Source of the DNA: Paenibacillus xylanexedens | Lineage (GTDB): Bacteria; Bacillota; Bacilli; Paenibacillales; Paenibacillaceae | DNA length: 64,000 nucleotides | Reading direction: 5' to 3' | Assembly (NCBI RefSeq): GCF_007676705.1 | Contig: NZ_VEBF01000001.1 | Coordinates: forward strand, 1,116,001-1,180,000 | Shown: positions 1 through 8,833 of the stretch, one piece after another | Position numbering within the stretch: position 1 is the first letter of the stretch | Layout of the letters: each line of letters starts with the position of its first letter | Translations under genes and position numbers: made by a program | The notes under the pieces: model-generated | What the model was told of the DNA's origin: nothing | The model's input: only the letters and a program-made list of their open reading frames with translations | The model's database searches: none

Positions 1-1950
1 GCCCTGAATGTATTTAGATATGAACTCCATCGGACCTGGACGATACAAGGCCAATACGGAGATCACATCTTCAAATACGCTGGGCCTCATTTCTTTCAGC
101 ACCCGGCGCACCCCGGCAGATTCCAGTTGGAATATGCCCATCGTGTCCCCTCGCCCAAGCATCTCATACGTTAACGCATCATCATCCGGGATAAGACGGA
201 AATCCGGAATTTCTCCATGTTCCCCAATCCAGCGTAGACAACGCTCAATGATCGAGAGGGTACGCAGACCAAGGAAATCCATCTTAAGCAAACCAATCGA
301 CTCCAGGTTTTCCATGGAATACTGGGTTAACGCTGTCCCTTCACTGCCCTCCTGTAGCGGCACTGCATCGGTTAGTGGATCACGGGAGATGACCACTCCC
401 GCCGCATGCGTCGAAGCATGACGTGGCATGCCTTCGACCTTCATGGCCATATCCAGCAGCTCACGAGTCTTTGGCTTGGTTTCATATAGCGCCTTCAGTT
501 CAGGTGTAGCCTCCATGGCCCGTTCTATGTTAATGCCGAGCTGCGCTGGAATCAGCTTCGCAGCCTTGTCCACTTCGCCGTAAGGCACATTCAGGGCCCG
601 TCCGACATCCCGTACGGCTGCCCGGGCAGCCATCGTTCCAAACGTGATGATCTGAGCGACATGGGCTTTGCCATATTTATGCGCTACATAATCAATGACC
701 TCATCCCGCCGCTCATCACTGAAGTCAATATCAATATCCGGCATGGAGATCCGCTCGGGATTCAAGAACCGCTCGAAGAGCAGGTTGTATTTCATCGGAT
801 CAACATCGGTGATATGCAACGTGTATGCTACCAGACTACCTGCTGAGGAGCCCCGGCCTGGTCCAGTAACAATGCCTTGCTTATGCGCATAGGCGATAAA
901 ATCCCAGACAATCAGGAAATAATCCGAGAATCCCATGCTGTCGATTACACCCAGCTCATACGCCAATCGTTGTTCGAGTTCGGATCGAAGCTCCGCGTCT
1001 GTCCAACGTGTGGACTGCGCATAACGCTCCTCCATTCCTTCTTCGCACAGTTGACGCAGGTACGCCGAAGGGCTGAGTCCATCGGGGAGTGGTCTGTATT
1101 CAGGCAAAATCGATTTGCCGAATTCCAGCTCCAATTCACAAGATTCCGCAATGCGGACGGTGTTGGCCAGAGCCTCGGGCACATGAGGAAACAAACGAGC
1201 CATCTCTTCTTCACTTTTCAGATAGAGCTGATTGGTTCCAATCCGAAGCCGTGTCTCGTCATCTACGGTCTTGCCTGTTCCGATACAGATCAATACATCC
1301 TGAAGCTCCGCGTCCTCTTCGGACAGGTAATGCGCATCATTGGTGGCTACAAGCGGAATCTCAAGCTCGGCAGCCAGACGAATAAGCTGAGGATTTACCC
1401 TTTTTTGCTCCGAAAGCCCGTGATCCTGAAGTTCCAGATAGAAGTCGTCACCAAAGATATTTTTGTAGCGTAACGCCGCACGTCTCGCCTCTTCTTCTCG
1501 TCCATGCAGTAAATGTTGTGGTACTTCACCACCAAGACACGCACTTAGACAGATAATGCCTTCGTGATGGGCAGCCAGACTTTCCATATCTACACGTGGT
1601 TTGTAATGAAAACCTTCGAGATGTCCAATCGAGCACAATTTCATCAGATTCCGGTAACCCGTCATATTTTTGGCCAGTAAAATCAAATGATGAATCGGCT
1701 GATCCTTGCGGCTTCCCCGCTCTTTGCGGGACCCTGCAGTCATGTATGCCTCGCAACCTATAATCGGCTTGATGCCTCGTTCAACGCAGGCTTTATAGAA
1801 AGGAATAGCACCATACATCACGCCATGGTCGGTCAGCGCCAGTGTTGTCATTCCAAGATCTGCAGCCTTACCCACGAGATCCGGAATACGCGCAGCGCCG
1901 TCCAGCAAACTGTATTCGCTGTGAACGTGCAAATGCACAAAAGAACTCAT
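1..1950 (-). CDS. dnaE: DNA polymerase III subunit alpha, DnaE type (3' end outside window)
   Basis: This is the replicative polymerase subunit that extends primers at the fork in Firmicutes, alongside PolC. The first 650 codons are in the window and the frame stays open to base 1. The N-terminus (SSFVHLHVHSEYSLLDG) opens a PHP domain of about 200 residues with the HxH metal motif. The polymerase domain follows, including GPGRGSSAGS and the catalytic aspartate motif PDIDIDFSDERRDEV. There is no exonuclease insertion in the PHP domain, which argues for DnaE rather than PolC. The ATG at 1950 follows an AGGAAG site. It is divergent from ytrH-ytrI, a known Bacillus arrangement. Confidence 0.96.
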   Translation of the reverse strand, partial: MSSFVHLHVHSEYSLLDGAARIPDLVGKAADLGMTTLALTDHGVMYGAIPFYKACVERGIKPIIGCEAYMTAGSRKERGSRKDQPIHHLILLAKNMTGYRNLMKLCSIGHLEGFHYKPRVDMESLAAHHEGIICLSACLGGEVPQHLLHGREEEARRAALRYKNIFGDDFYLELQDHGLSEQKRVNPQLIRLAAELEIPLVATNDAHYLSEEDAELQDVLICIGTGKTVDDETRLRIGTNQLYLKSEEEMARLFPHVPEALANTVRIAESCELELEFGKSILPEYRPLPDGLSPSAYLRQLCEEGMEERYAQSTRWTDAELRSELEQRLAYELGVIDSMGFSDYFLIVWDFIAYAHKQGIVTGPGRGSSAGSLVAYTLHITDVDPMKYNLLFERFLNPERISMPDIDIDFSDERRDEVIDYVAHKYGKAHVAQIITFGTMAARAAVRDVGRALNVPYGEVDKAAKLIPAQLGINIERAMEATPELKALYETKPKTRELLDMAMKVEGMPRHASTHAAGVVISRDPLTDAVPLQEGSEGTALTQYSMENLESIGLLKMDFLGLRTLSIIERCLRWIGEHGEIPDFRLIPDDDALTYEMLGRGDTMGIFQLESAGVRRVLKEMRPSVFEDVISVLALYRPGPMEFISKYIQG

Positions 1951-2107
1951 GTTTTTTCTTCCTTTCGCCGCAGATAGTCGCAGCATCGATCTTCTGATCC
2001 GTTTACTGCCCTATCTCTCATATATATGAATTAAATAAATAAAAAATGGAATCTCCTATTAAAATTCGTGACAACCTCTTAAAAGAAGACTTTATTATCC
2101 TATTTTA

Positions 2108-2137
2108 TCATAACGCTCGGGGGCACGCCCATACAAT
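2108..2137 (+). promoter_or_regulatory. Candidate sigma-E promoter of ytrH-ytrI
   Basis: CATACAAT at 2130-2137 matches the sigma-E -10 consensus exactly. TCATAAC at 2108-2114 is a partial -35 match with a 15-nt spacer, one longer than usual. ytrH and ytrI belong to the mother-cell sigma-E regulon in B. subtilis (known), so the position fits. The -35 match is imperfect. Confidence 0.5.
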
Positions 2138-2212
2138 AGAAGTACAAGCCGCTCCCCCTGTTACAGACCAACGACAGGAGGTGTGCTGCTGGGTCTGAAA
2201 GGGGTGTTGCCA

Positions 2213-2542
2213 ATGAGCACATTTTTGTCCAAAGCCATACTTGATTTCTTTATTGCGTTTGGGATCGTGCTGGGCGGCGCGATGATCGGAGGTATTGGAG
2301 CAGTGATCTCTCTTCAGCCTCCGACTCAGACGATGCTCGATATTTCCGGGAAAATAAAAATATGGGCACTTGCAGCTGCAGTCGGCGGCACCATCGATCC
2401 CATGCGTGTCATCGAGAGCAATTTCCTGGATGGTAACCTGTCTCCGGCGGTCAAACAAATTCTGTATCTGATCTCTGCTTTTATGGGTGCGCATATGGGA
2501 ACCGAATTGGTGAAATGGGTGTGCGGCGGAGGCCGGAGCTAA
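2213..2542 (+). CDS. ytrH: Sporulation membrane protein YtrH
   Basis: A 109-residue mother-cell membrane protein needed for efficient sporulation in B. subtilis (known for the family). The sequence shows two or three hydrophobic, glycine-rich segments (roughly residues 8-32, 50-65 and 82-100), including AFGIVLGGAMIGGIGAV. The ATG at 2213 is preferred because GGGGTG lies six bases upstream; a longer reading from 2183 would swallow this site. ytrI follows after 21 bases, so the two are probably one transcript. A sigma-E-like promoter lies about 75 bases upstream. Confidence 0.9.
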   Translation: MSTFLSKAILDFFIAFGIVLGGAMIGGIGAVISLQPPTQTMLDISGKIKIWALAAAVGGTIDPMRVIESNFLDGNLSPAVKQILYLISAFMGAHMGTELVKWVCGGGRS

Positions 2543-2563
2543 CATGAGACAGGAACAGCGTTC

Positions 2564-3052
2564 ATGAGAATTCCGCCATTCTCCCGTTACCGCCCGCTGA
2601 TGCGAATGACCGCTGTATTTGTTCTCGGAATGATCGCTGGATGTGTCGTCTACAATGGGGTATTTCACCTGAGTTACAATGCGTTGTGGCTGAACAATCA
2701 GGAGCTGCAGCTTCAGCTGCATCAGAATGAGGAGGATATCAAAACGCTGAAAAAATACAGTAAACGCCAAACCGTTATCAAGGAAATCAAGGTCCGTGCA
2801 GAGGAATCTGATAAGGGGCCGGACGAAGCTTCTCTAAAAGTGATGTTACAGAAGCTCGGGGACGAACTTGAGGTACTTCGGGGCAGAGATGTATTCAACA
2901 TCGACGAGTACAGCAAAATGACGCGAATCATGCTGAATCAGAAAGTATATACGGTCAGGGAAAAAGAGTATACCGTTCAGGTGAAAACGATGCTGGTTAT
3001 GGAAGGCGTGTTGCAAGTATGGGTACAGATTCGCCTGCATGTTCCTGCATAA
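2564..3052 (+). CDS. ytrI: Sporulation membrane protein YtrI
   Basis: A 162-residue single-pass membrane protein, partner of YtrH. One transmembrane helix lies near residues 15-35 (TAVFVLGMIAGCVVYNGVF). It is followed by a charged, coiled-coil-prone stretch (about 45-110) and a C-terminal beta-rich portion, all typical of the YtrI family. It is co-directional with and close behind ytrH. The mother-cell membrane role in sporulation is taken from B. subtilis; the exact biochemical function is not known to me. Confidence 0.85.
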   Translation: MRIPPFSRYRPLMRMTAVFVLGMIAGCVVYNGVFHLSYNALWLNNQELQLQLHQNEEDIKTLKKYSKRQTVIKEIKVRAEESDKGPDEASLKVMLQKLGDELEVLRGRDVFNIDEYSKMTRIMLNQKVYTVREKEYTVQVKTMLVMEGVLQVWVQIRLHVPA

Positions 3053-3073
3053 TGATGGGATAATAGCAAAAAA

Positions 3074-3115
3074 ACTGCCCTTGTCTCCATCACTGCATGG
3101 TACAATAAGGGCAGT
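3074..3115 (-). terminator. Hairpin with U-run on the minus strand
   Basis: ACTGCCCTT at 3074-3082 pairs with AAGGGCAGT at 3107-3115. The run of T residues follows the hairpin only on the minus strand (plus-strand A-run 3067-3074). No minus-strand gene ends immediately beside it; it may back up the ytoI terminator. On the plus strand it separates ytrI from ytpI. Confidence 0.45.
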
Positions 3116-3143
3116 AAAAGCTTTCCAGAAAAGGAGCTGCGTC

Positions 3144-3488
3144 TTGGTGTTCATCGATGTACTCAAATATGCTCTGATCGCTATCTTTGCTGTTGCCATG
3201 GTCTTTGCCGCACTGAACAGCATTCGTTCACGCAGAACCTCGGATGCGGCCAGCGCTGGTCTTTACCGCTCTTGGACGAATATCTGGATGGGAGGCATGC
3301 TTATTATCCTTGCCCTGATCCTGATGTTTGTGTTCACGGGTTCTACCGTATCTGTCATTGTGGAAGCGCTATTTCTAATTATGGGGGCATACAATGTATT
3401 TGCTGGAATACGCAACCGCAGTTATTATGCCCGGCTTCAACAACGTTCGCAGAATGGAACCAGCAAAACCTCAGGACAATCTGCATGA
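3144..3488 (+). CDS. ytpI: YtpI-like membrane protein
   Basis: A 114-residue integral membrane protein with three predicted helices (about residues 4-24, 48-68 and 72-90). It is recognised as YtpI-like from its sequence pattern and its place between ytrHI and ytoI, the same neighbourhood as in B. subtilis. Function is unknown. The start is a TTG at 3144, seven bases after AAAGGAG; the adjacent GTG at 3147 is an alternative. No ATG lies close to the ribosome binding site. The C-terminus is basic and hydrophilic. Confidence 0.72.
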   Translation: MVFIDVLKYALIAIFAVAMVFAALNSIRSRRTSDAASAGLYRSWTNIWMGGMLIILALILMFVFTGSTVSVIVEALFLIMGAYNVFAGIRNRSYYARLQQRSQNGTSKTSGQSA

Positions 3489-3520
3489 TTCACTAGGCCC
3501 ACCCTATCGTTATGTAAAAA

Positions 3521-3608
3521 AAGAGAGTACTTCCCTACACCATACGAAGACTGAACACGCACTTATGCGGAATTCAGTAGATCTTCTCGGGTTAGGGGGT
3601 ACTCTCTT
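3521..3608 (-). terminator. Long-stem terminator of ytoI
   Basis: AAGAGAGTAC at 3521-3530 pairs with GTACTCTCTT at 3599-3608, with partial further pairing inside. On the minus strand it is followed by a run of seven T. It sits just past the ytoI stop. The roughly 68-nt interior is unusually large for a simple terminator. Confidence 0.6.
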
Positions 3609-3634
3609 GGTCTATGCCCGGGTTCATTCCCCTG

Positions 3635-4969
3635 TTAGGCATGGTCAATGGATTGCAATGTCATGACCGCTTTACATACCACACTGCCTTCGCGGGTAAC
3701 CACAATGTCCATCTTGCACGTTCGACGGCTGGTTTCCAGAATAATCGGTCGAACCAGAATCTGATCTTCAATCTGCACCGGTCGCACAAAATACGTCGTC
3801 ACATTATCCACCACATGATCGTTCCCTGTAACATCCCAGGCTGCCCGCCGGCCGGCCTGGGTCATCACATTCAAGAGAACACCTTCCGAGATCGTACCCA
3901 AGTCCGTAGCCATCTGTGGGATAATGAATCCGTGAAATAACAGTTCGTTCTGTTCTCCGCGTTCCTCGGCAAACCCATTCCAAATCAGATGATCAAACGT
4001 CTCTCCCAGTTGGGGCTGCTTCTGAGCATCCCGCATGGCCTGCAGCACTTCCTTGCGTGTGACGGACGCAATCAGTTTGCGGTTCCGATCCACGATGGGC
4101 AGAAAGTCGATGCCTTCCCACGTCATGATCTGGGCAGCAGAAGCGAGAGATGTCTGCAATGAGGCCGTAATCGGGCGGCGTATCACGCATTTCTCAATAC
4201 TCTGATCTGCTGTAAGCTCACTGACATCCTTAAGACTCACAATCCCGATGACCCGGTTCCATTCATCCACGACCGGGAAGCGATGTTCACCCGTCTCCGA
4301 CACCAGCATATGAAAATCTGCGGCTGAACTGGTGACCTTCAACACCTGCAGGCGAGGTTTCTGACCGATAATATCTTCAACAAGCATAATTTTTTTCTTA
4401 ATCAGCCGGTCGAAGATCGCACGGTTAATCATTGAAGCCACGGTGAATGTATCATGTCTGGATGAGATAATCGGTAGCCCAAGCTCGTCCGCCATGATTC
4501 TTACTTCACGGCTTGTCCCGAAGCCACCAGTAATCAACACGCCAGCTCCCTGTTCGAGGGCAAGCGAGTGAGCATCTTCCCGGTTACCCACAATCAGTAA
4601 ACTTCCAGCATCAATATACCGGGCCATCGCCTGCTCTTTCATCGCACCGATCACATACTTGTGCAGCGGTTTGGCGAGGCCATCGTTTCCACCCAGTACA
4701 TGCCCCTCCACAATGGTCACGACATCAGCAAAGGTCAACTGTTCCGACATGCCCCGAGGTCTCTTCTCGATCCGCACCGTCCCAATTCGTTCCTTCGTCA
4801 CCACTAGCCCGAAGTTCTCCGCCTCTTTCACCGCACGATAAGCTGTCCCTTCACTTACACCCAGCTCTCGCGCAAGTCCACGTACCGATATTTTACTGCC
4901 AACTTTCAGTTGTTCAATATGTTGAAGTAACTGTTCATGCTTCGTTACGTTCTCTTCCTGCCCGTCCAT
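3635..4969 (-). CDS. ytoI: CBS/DRTGG/hotdog regulator YtoI
   Basis: A 444-residue soluble protein of the YtoI family. It has an N-terminal winged-helix segment (about residues 15-65, SVRGLARELGVSEGTAYRAVKEAENFGLV), a DRTGG domain (about 75-185), a CBS pair (about 195-315) that in other proteins binds adenine nucleotides, and a C-terminal hotdog domain of the 4HBT type (about 335-440). The role is not established; the architecture suggests nucleotide-sensing transcriptional control (inference). The ATG at 4969 is chosen because GGGGGTG lies six bases upstream; the in-frame GTG at 4978 overlaps that site. Confidence 0.88.
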   Translation of the reverse strand: MDGQEENVTKHEQLLQHIEQLKVGSKISVRGLARELGVSEGTAYRAVKEAENFGLVVTKERIGTVRIEKRPRGMSEQLTFADVVTIVEGHVLGGNDGLAKPLHKYVIGAMKEQAMARYIDAGSLLIVGNREDAHSLALEQGAGVLITGGFGTSREVRIMADELGLPIISSRHDTFTVASMINRAIFDRLIKKKIMLVEDIIGQKPRLQVLKVTSSAADFHMLVSETGEHRFPVVDEWNRVIGIVSLKDVSELTADQSIEKCVIRRPITASLQTSLASAAQIMTWEGIDFLPIVDRNRKLIASVTRKEVLQAMRDAQKQPQLGETFDHLIWNGFAEERGEQNELLFHGFIIPQMATDLGTISEGVLLNVMTQAGRRAAWDVTGNDHVVDNVTTYFVRPVQIEDQILVRPIILETSRRTCKMDIVVTREGSVVCKAVMTLQSIDHA

Positions 4970-5056
4970 CTGTACCACCCCCGAAGATGCATCTGTACTA
5001 TACTGTACCTATTATAACACGCCGTTAGGAAAATAACCCCACTTCCTATCCCAACC

Positions 5057-5206
5057 TTATTGGGAAATGGGCTGCTTGAATTCAATCTTCCGATTATTCC
5101 CTGATCCTTGTATGTACCAAAAAGACCGGCCCCTTATGTGCAAGGGAATCCGGTCTTGTTCCAAAGGCAGAACCAACTCTGTTGGCCCTGGCATACGGAT
5201 TGTCAT
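5057..5206 (-). CDS. Small hypothetical protein (49 aa)
   Basis: A short reading frame begins eight bases after the stop of the preceding small membrane protein gene. AAAGGA lies four bases before its ATG. The predicted protein has no membrane segment and contains basic and aromatic residues (HIRGRSFWYIQGSGNNRKIEF). I do not recognise it. Tight spacing and same strand suggest it is translated as part of the same transcript, but its length makes this uncertain. Confidence 0.45.
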   Translation of the reverse strand: MTIRMPGPTELVLPLEQDRIPLHIRGRSFWYIQGSGNNRKIEFKQPISQ

Positions 5207-5214
5207 TCTATCCT

Positions 5215-5502
5215 TTATACAGACTTGCTCCGCTCCTGCTTGTCCAGCAGTTTCATTTCCCACTGCCGCAGTTTCGCCCGACGAACGGCTTCCAGCGCAC
5301 GCTTCTTCTCCTCATCCACACCGAGAATAAAATGCAGATGTGCGCCAACGATTAATAAAGAGAACAGCACCCATACGATGCCAAAAATATTAACCCAGTC
5401 CATTCCTCCGGCAAATGAAATTCGTGGCAGTGCAATAACCAGCATCGACAACGCGATAAGCAGATAGATCACATGTTTTGTTTTTTTCAACCTCTTCACC
5501 AT
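5215..5502 (-). CDS. Small two-helix membrane protein (95 aa)
   Basis: This hypothetical protein has a basic N-terminus (VKRLKKTKH), two hydrophobic helices (about residues 11-30 and 36-62) and a highly charged C-terminal cytoplasmic tail (DEEKKRALEAVRRAKLRQWEMKLLDKQERSK). AAGGAG lies seven bases before the ATG. I do not recognise a family. It is followed at once by the 49-residue frame. The topology would leave the charged, probably helical tail in the cytoplasm. Confidence 0.75.
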   Translation of the reverse strand: MVKRLKKTKHVIYLLIALSMLVIALPRISFAGGMDWVNIFGIVWVLFSLLIVGAHLHFILGVDEEKKRALEAVRRAKLRQWEMKLLDKQERSKSV

Positions 5503-5598
5503 TCACAGCTCCTTCGTTCTTGATCGACTCTATATGTCTAGTCTATGAACGATAAGGAGGTAATATGAAAGGTTCAGTAAGAAAAACAAGACAAGCGT

Positions 5599-5946
5599 TT
5601 ACGCTTCTGCGCCACCATACAGATGACCCAGGCTGTCTGCAATAATTTTGTTCACGTCTTCAATGATCACACTGAGACGACGCTCGGCATCAAACAAACG
5701 ACGGATGTTCAGATTCAAGCTCAGTACTTCAAACAATTTTTCCATTTTCTCCATCTCATCCGGAGCCGGCATATCCCCGCTCATCATACGTTGTTGCAAT
5801 TCCATTTGTTGATCACGGAAGTTATCCAGCATTGCTTTTGCATCCGGATCAGCTTCAATCAGCTTCATCGCGGAAGTAATCTCTTCCACCTCGCTGCTTT
5901 CTCTCAGTGCTTTGGCCAAATCATTGGCTTTGTCATAAATGTTCAC
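5599..5946 (-). CDS. yheA: YheA family protein (YlbF/YmcA-like)
   Basis: A 115-residue all-helical protein of the YlbF/YmcA/YheA group (UPF0342). The family includes YmcA and YlbF, which control RNA processing, biofilm formation and competence in B. subtilis; YheA itself is poorly defined. The pattern IYDKANDLAKALRESSEV and FRDQQMELQQ is characteristic. The start is GTG at 5946, seven bases after AGGAGG. It is divergent from the yheC/yheD-type array, matching the yheA-yheC-yheD neighbourhood of Bacillus. Confidence 0.88.
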   Translation of the reverse strand: MNIYDKANDLAKALRESSEVEEITSAMKLIEADPDAKAMLDNFRDQQMELQQRMMSGDMPAPDEMEKMEKLFEVLSLNLNIRRLFDAERRLSVIIEDVNKIIADSLGHLYGGAEA

Positions 5947-6182
5947 TATTATTCCTCCTCAGATTGGTTTGTTCATCCGTGTTAATACACGCTTTTCTCC
6001 GCTGTCAAACAAGGACGATCTGAAACAGGCCATCCATAACCTGCTTCGAATCAAATGCATTTAATCCATATAGGTCAATCACCAAGGGTTATATGTCCTC
6101 ATATGATGAAGCACATGCCATGTTCAGATGCCGTTCAACTTCGAGATCAGACATCAAGTTGCCGCCCGGAAGGAGATCCGTG

Positions 6183-7550
6183 ATGTCCACTAAAAAAGTA
6201 ACGATTCAGGTTACCGGCTCGGGCATCCTGCAGGACGACGTCATCATGTTGGGCGAAGGGGTACTCAAGTCGCTTAAGATCCCTTCAGGAAGGCCACTTC
6301 AGCTGCAATTCGGCTCTTTCCGCCGTGAAGTCACTGTCATTCCGGTACCAAAGTATGACGGGCTGCGCATTAATCAGACGGTTGCCAGCAAGACCGGCCT
6401 TGTTCCGCGTTCGGTCCTGCGGGTATCCTATCGTTCAGCCAGCCGTACGCTTCGCCTTGGACCCTACATCAGTGTTCTGGTTAGCCAGGATTATCCCGAT
6501 CAGCCCGATCGGCCCTTTGGCTCCATCACGATGTTCTGTCAAGAACTGGTGAACGCCTGCCGTAAGAAAGGCGCCTATGTATCCTTTTTCACACCGGAGG
6601 ATATTGGAGCGGTAACGGGTTATATGAAAGGCTGGGTGTATGATGACGGCTGGAAAAAGACTGTTCTGCCTGTAGCAGACGTCGTCAATAACCGGCTAAC
6701 GTCCCGCAAGCTTGAGAACAAACCTAGCGTACAGCATTTTATGAAAGAAGTAAAATCGCTCTACGGCACGCAAACCTTCAACGAAAAGTTTCTGGACAAA
6801 AACGAAGTATTTGATGCACTCAAGTCCATTTCAACGCTTAAACGAGTTCTTCCCGAGTCGCATTTGCTCAAGACATCCACCATGCTCAAGACGATGTGCA
6901 ATCGACATCCGGTTGTATTTCTCAAGCCAGTACGTGGTTCATTGGGCAAAGGCATCATCCGGGTCTCACGTCAGACGGACGGAAGTTTCCTGACTCTGGC
7001 GACTGGTGTCGGGGGTACCCGGAAACAAACGTATGCTTCTCTGGATAAACTGTATGCCAGTATGTCTGGAAAAATGAAAACAACGCGTTACCAGATCCAG
7101 CAAGGGCTGACTCTCATTGATCACAGTGGCAGACCCGTGGATTTCCGTGCACTTGTGCAAAAAAACCGCACGGGAAAATGGAGTGTAACCTCCATCGTAG
7201 CCCGGATTGCTGGTGGGAGTCACTACGTATCCAATCTGGCACGCGGTGGAAGCCTCAGCACCGTCAAGGAAGCTGTTGCCAAAACACAGTTGTCCGGATC
7301 TACCAAAGCTTCCGCATATGCAGGATTGCACACCGCAGCACTGGATATCGCCAAAGGGATCGAGAGTGCCATCCCTGCCCACTTTGGAGAACTGGGTATT
7401 GATCTGGCCCTGGACTCCACTGGACGCGTATGGCTGCTCGAAGTCAACTCGAAACCTTCCAAGAATGATAATACACCACTGAGTGAGAGCAAGATTCGTC
7501 CTTCCGTCAAAGCCATGCTTGAATACTCTACGTACTTGGCCGGGTTTTGA
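6183..7550 (+). CDS. YheC/YheD family ATP-grasp spore protein 1 (long form)
   Basis: The first of five tandem paralogues, 455 residues (YheD length). An N-terminal beta-rich domain of about 95 residues precedes the ATP-grasp module, which begins at LGPYISVLVSQ. ATP-grasp signatures are FLKPVRGSLGKGIIRV (glycine-rich loop), VDFRALVQKN, and the metal-binding end LGIDLALDSTGRVWLLEVNSKP. B. subtilis YheC and YheD are coat-associated proteins of unknown reaction; ATP-grasp enzymes usually join a carboxylate to an amine. The ATG at 6183 follows AAGGAG; an upstream in-frame ATG at 6093 has no good site. Confidence 0.88.
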   Translation: MSTKKVTIQVTGSGILQDDVIMLGEGVLKSLKIPSGRPLQLQFGSFRREVTVIPVPKYDGLRINQTVASKTGLVPRSVLRVSYRSASRTLRLGPYISVLVSQDYPDQPDRPFGSITMFCQELVNACRKKGAYVSFFTPEDIGAVTGYMKGWVYDDGWKKTVLPVADVVNNRLTSRKLENKPSVQHFMKEVKSLYGTQTFNEKFLDKNEVFDALKSISTLKRVLPESHLLKTSTMLKTMCNRHPVVFLKPVRGSLGKGIIRVSRQTDGSFLTLATGVGGTRKQTYASLDKLYASMSGKMKTTRYQIQQGLTLIDHSGRPVDFRALVQKNRTGKWSVTSIVARIAGGSHYVSNLARGGSLSTVKEAVAKTQLSGSTKASAYAGLHTAALDIAKGIESAIPAHFGELGIDLALDSTGRVWLLEVNSKPSKNDNTPLSESKIRPSVKAMLEYSTYLAGF

Positions 7551-7582
7551 AAAGTTATCCCATTGAAGAGAGGTGCAGCGTA

Positions 7583-8773
7583 ATGTTTCCATCATCTCAG
7601 ACCAAGACACTGGCCATTCTGGTACGTGCAACCGAAGGCTCGCCTCCCTTCACGGATGAACTTTTCTGCCGTCGTCTCAGTGTGGGAAGTATGCGATATG
7701 CCCTTCAGGTTATTGTGATTCCTATATCGGTTGATGCAGACCCTTACCCTCTTCAAAGGGGATATACCTATGACCAAGGGAAGTGGAAGGTGGTCCCTAT
7801 TCCTGCACTCGACCTCATTATGGACCGTTGTCTTCGTCCCCTCCCCAGGAGCGTCAGACAACAGATTGAGAAAAAGTTATCCGCCAATGGTGCGTATAAA
7901 CACCGTTATTGGTCCGCTTCCCTGCCAGGAAAATGGGAGGTACATCGAGTGTTGTCCCGGAATGCTGAATTGCGGGCACGCCTTGCACCCACAACCCGGA
8001 TAGGATTGCATATCCCTTGGGAAACATGGCTGGAACATTGGCCCATGGGACTGTTCTTCAAACCTCTTTCAGGGACGCATGGCAAGAATACCTTTCGCCT
8101 GTCTCGCGGCACCATTCCGTCAACTTGGATCGTGGAGGGTCGCAACGCGAACAATGAGCACTTTTATCTTACATTTAATAATACCCAGGCCGTATCTTCC
8201 TGGCTGGAATTACAACAGTCTGAGCGCAAGATGATCGTACAGCCGTATCTGGACCTTAGCCATCACGGAAGAGCGTTCGACATACGGGCTCTTATGCAAA
8301 AGAATGGGCAAGGTCGCTGGACGCTTACCGGATGTATGGTGCGAGAAGGACCCGAGGGTTCACTTACATCCAATCTTCACGGAGGAGGAAGGGCATATCC
8401 TGCGGAGGCCTATTTGCTCCAGCGATATGGAACGGTCCGCACGGAAGCTCTGCTCGAGAGCCTACAGCAGACTGCCGCTCTTATCCCCACCCTGCTGGAG
8501 AGCCGTTTCGGCAGGCTAGCTGAATTGGGGCTTGATTTTGGAGCAGATGCAGAGGGCCAACTCTGGCTGATCGAGGTCAACTCCAAACCAGGCCGTACCT
8601 CATTCGCAGAAGCGGGTGACCGACGCATGCATGCCTTGACATATACCCGTCCGCTTGCCTATGCCCGTTATCTGTTGCAACAACATGTTCTCACGGACGT
8701 CATTCGTCCAATGAAAATGCCGAATACATCCAGCAAAGCTGGCCTGAAACCCATCCCGATTCACGGCGGCTGA
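7583..8773 (+). CDS. YheC/YheD family ATP-grasp spore protein 2 (short form)
   Basis: A 396-residue paralogue lacking the extra N-terminal domain; it starts almost directly in the module (KTLAILVRATEG). Visible signatures are FFKPLSGTHGKNTFRL, FDIRALMQKNGQGRWTLTG, SNLHGGG and LGLDFGADAEGQLWLIEVNSKPG. The glycine loop is less standard than in its neighbours. The ATG at 7583 sits behind GAGAGGTG; the in-frame ATG at 7547 overlaps the stop of copy 1. It lies 32 bases after copy 1, so it is very probably in the same operon. Endospore coat association is inferred from the family. Confidence 0.86.
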   Translation: MFPSSQTKTLAILVRATEGSPPFTDELFCRRLSVGSMRYALQVIVIPISVDADPYPLQRGYTYDQGKWKVVPIPALDLIMDRCLRPLPRSVRQQIEKKLSANGAYKHRYWSASLPGKWEVHRVLSRNAELRARLAPTTRIGLHIPWETWLEHWPMGLFFKPLSGTHGKNTFRLSRGTIPSTWIVEGRNANNEHFYLTFNNTQAVSSWLELQQSERKMIVQPYLDLSHHGRAFDIRALMQKNGQGRWTLTGCMVREGPEGSLTSNLHGGGRAYPAEAYLLQRYGTVRTEALLESLQQTAALIPTLLESRFGRLAELGLDFGADAEGQLWLIEVNSKPGRTSFAEAGDRRMHALTYTRPLAYARYLLQQHVLTDVIRPMKMPNTSSKAGLKPIPIHGG

Positions 8774-8833
8774 GGCCCGCAGCGCCCGCTTGCCATGGAG
8801 CACAAGGATCTTTTCAGGATAGGAGGATAAATC

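Noticed and set aside
2108..2770. 220-codon minus-strand frame opposite ytrH and ytrI
   Set aside because: Antisense to two recognised sporulation genes, no plausible binding site or domain.
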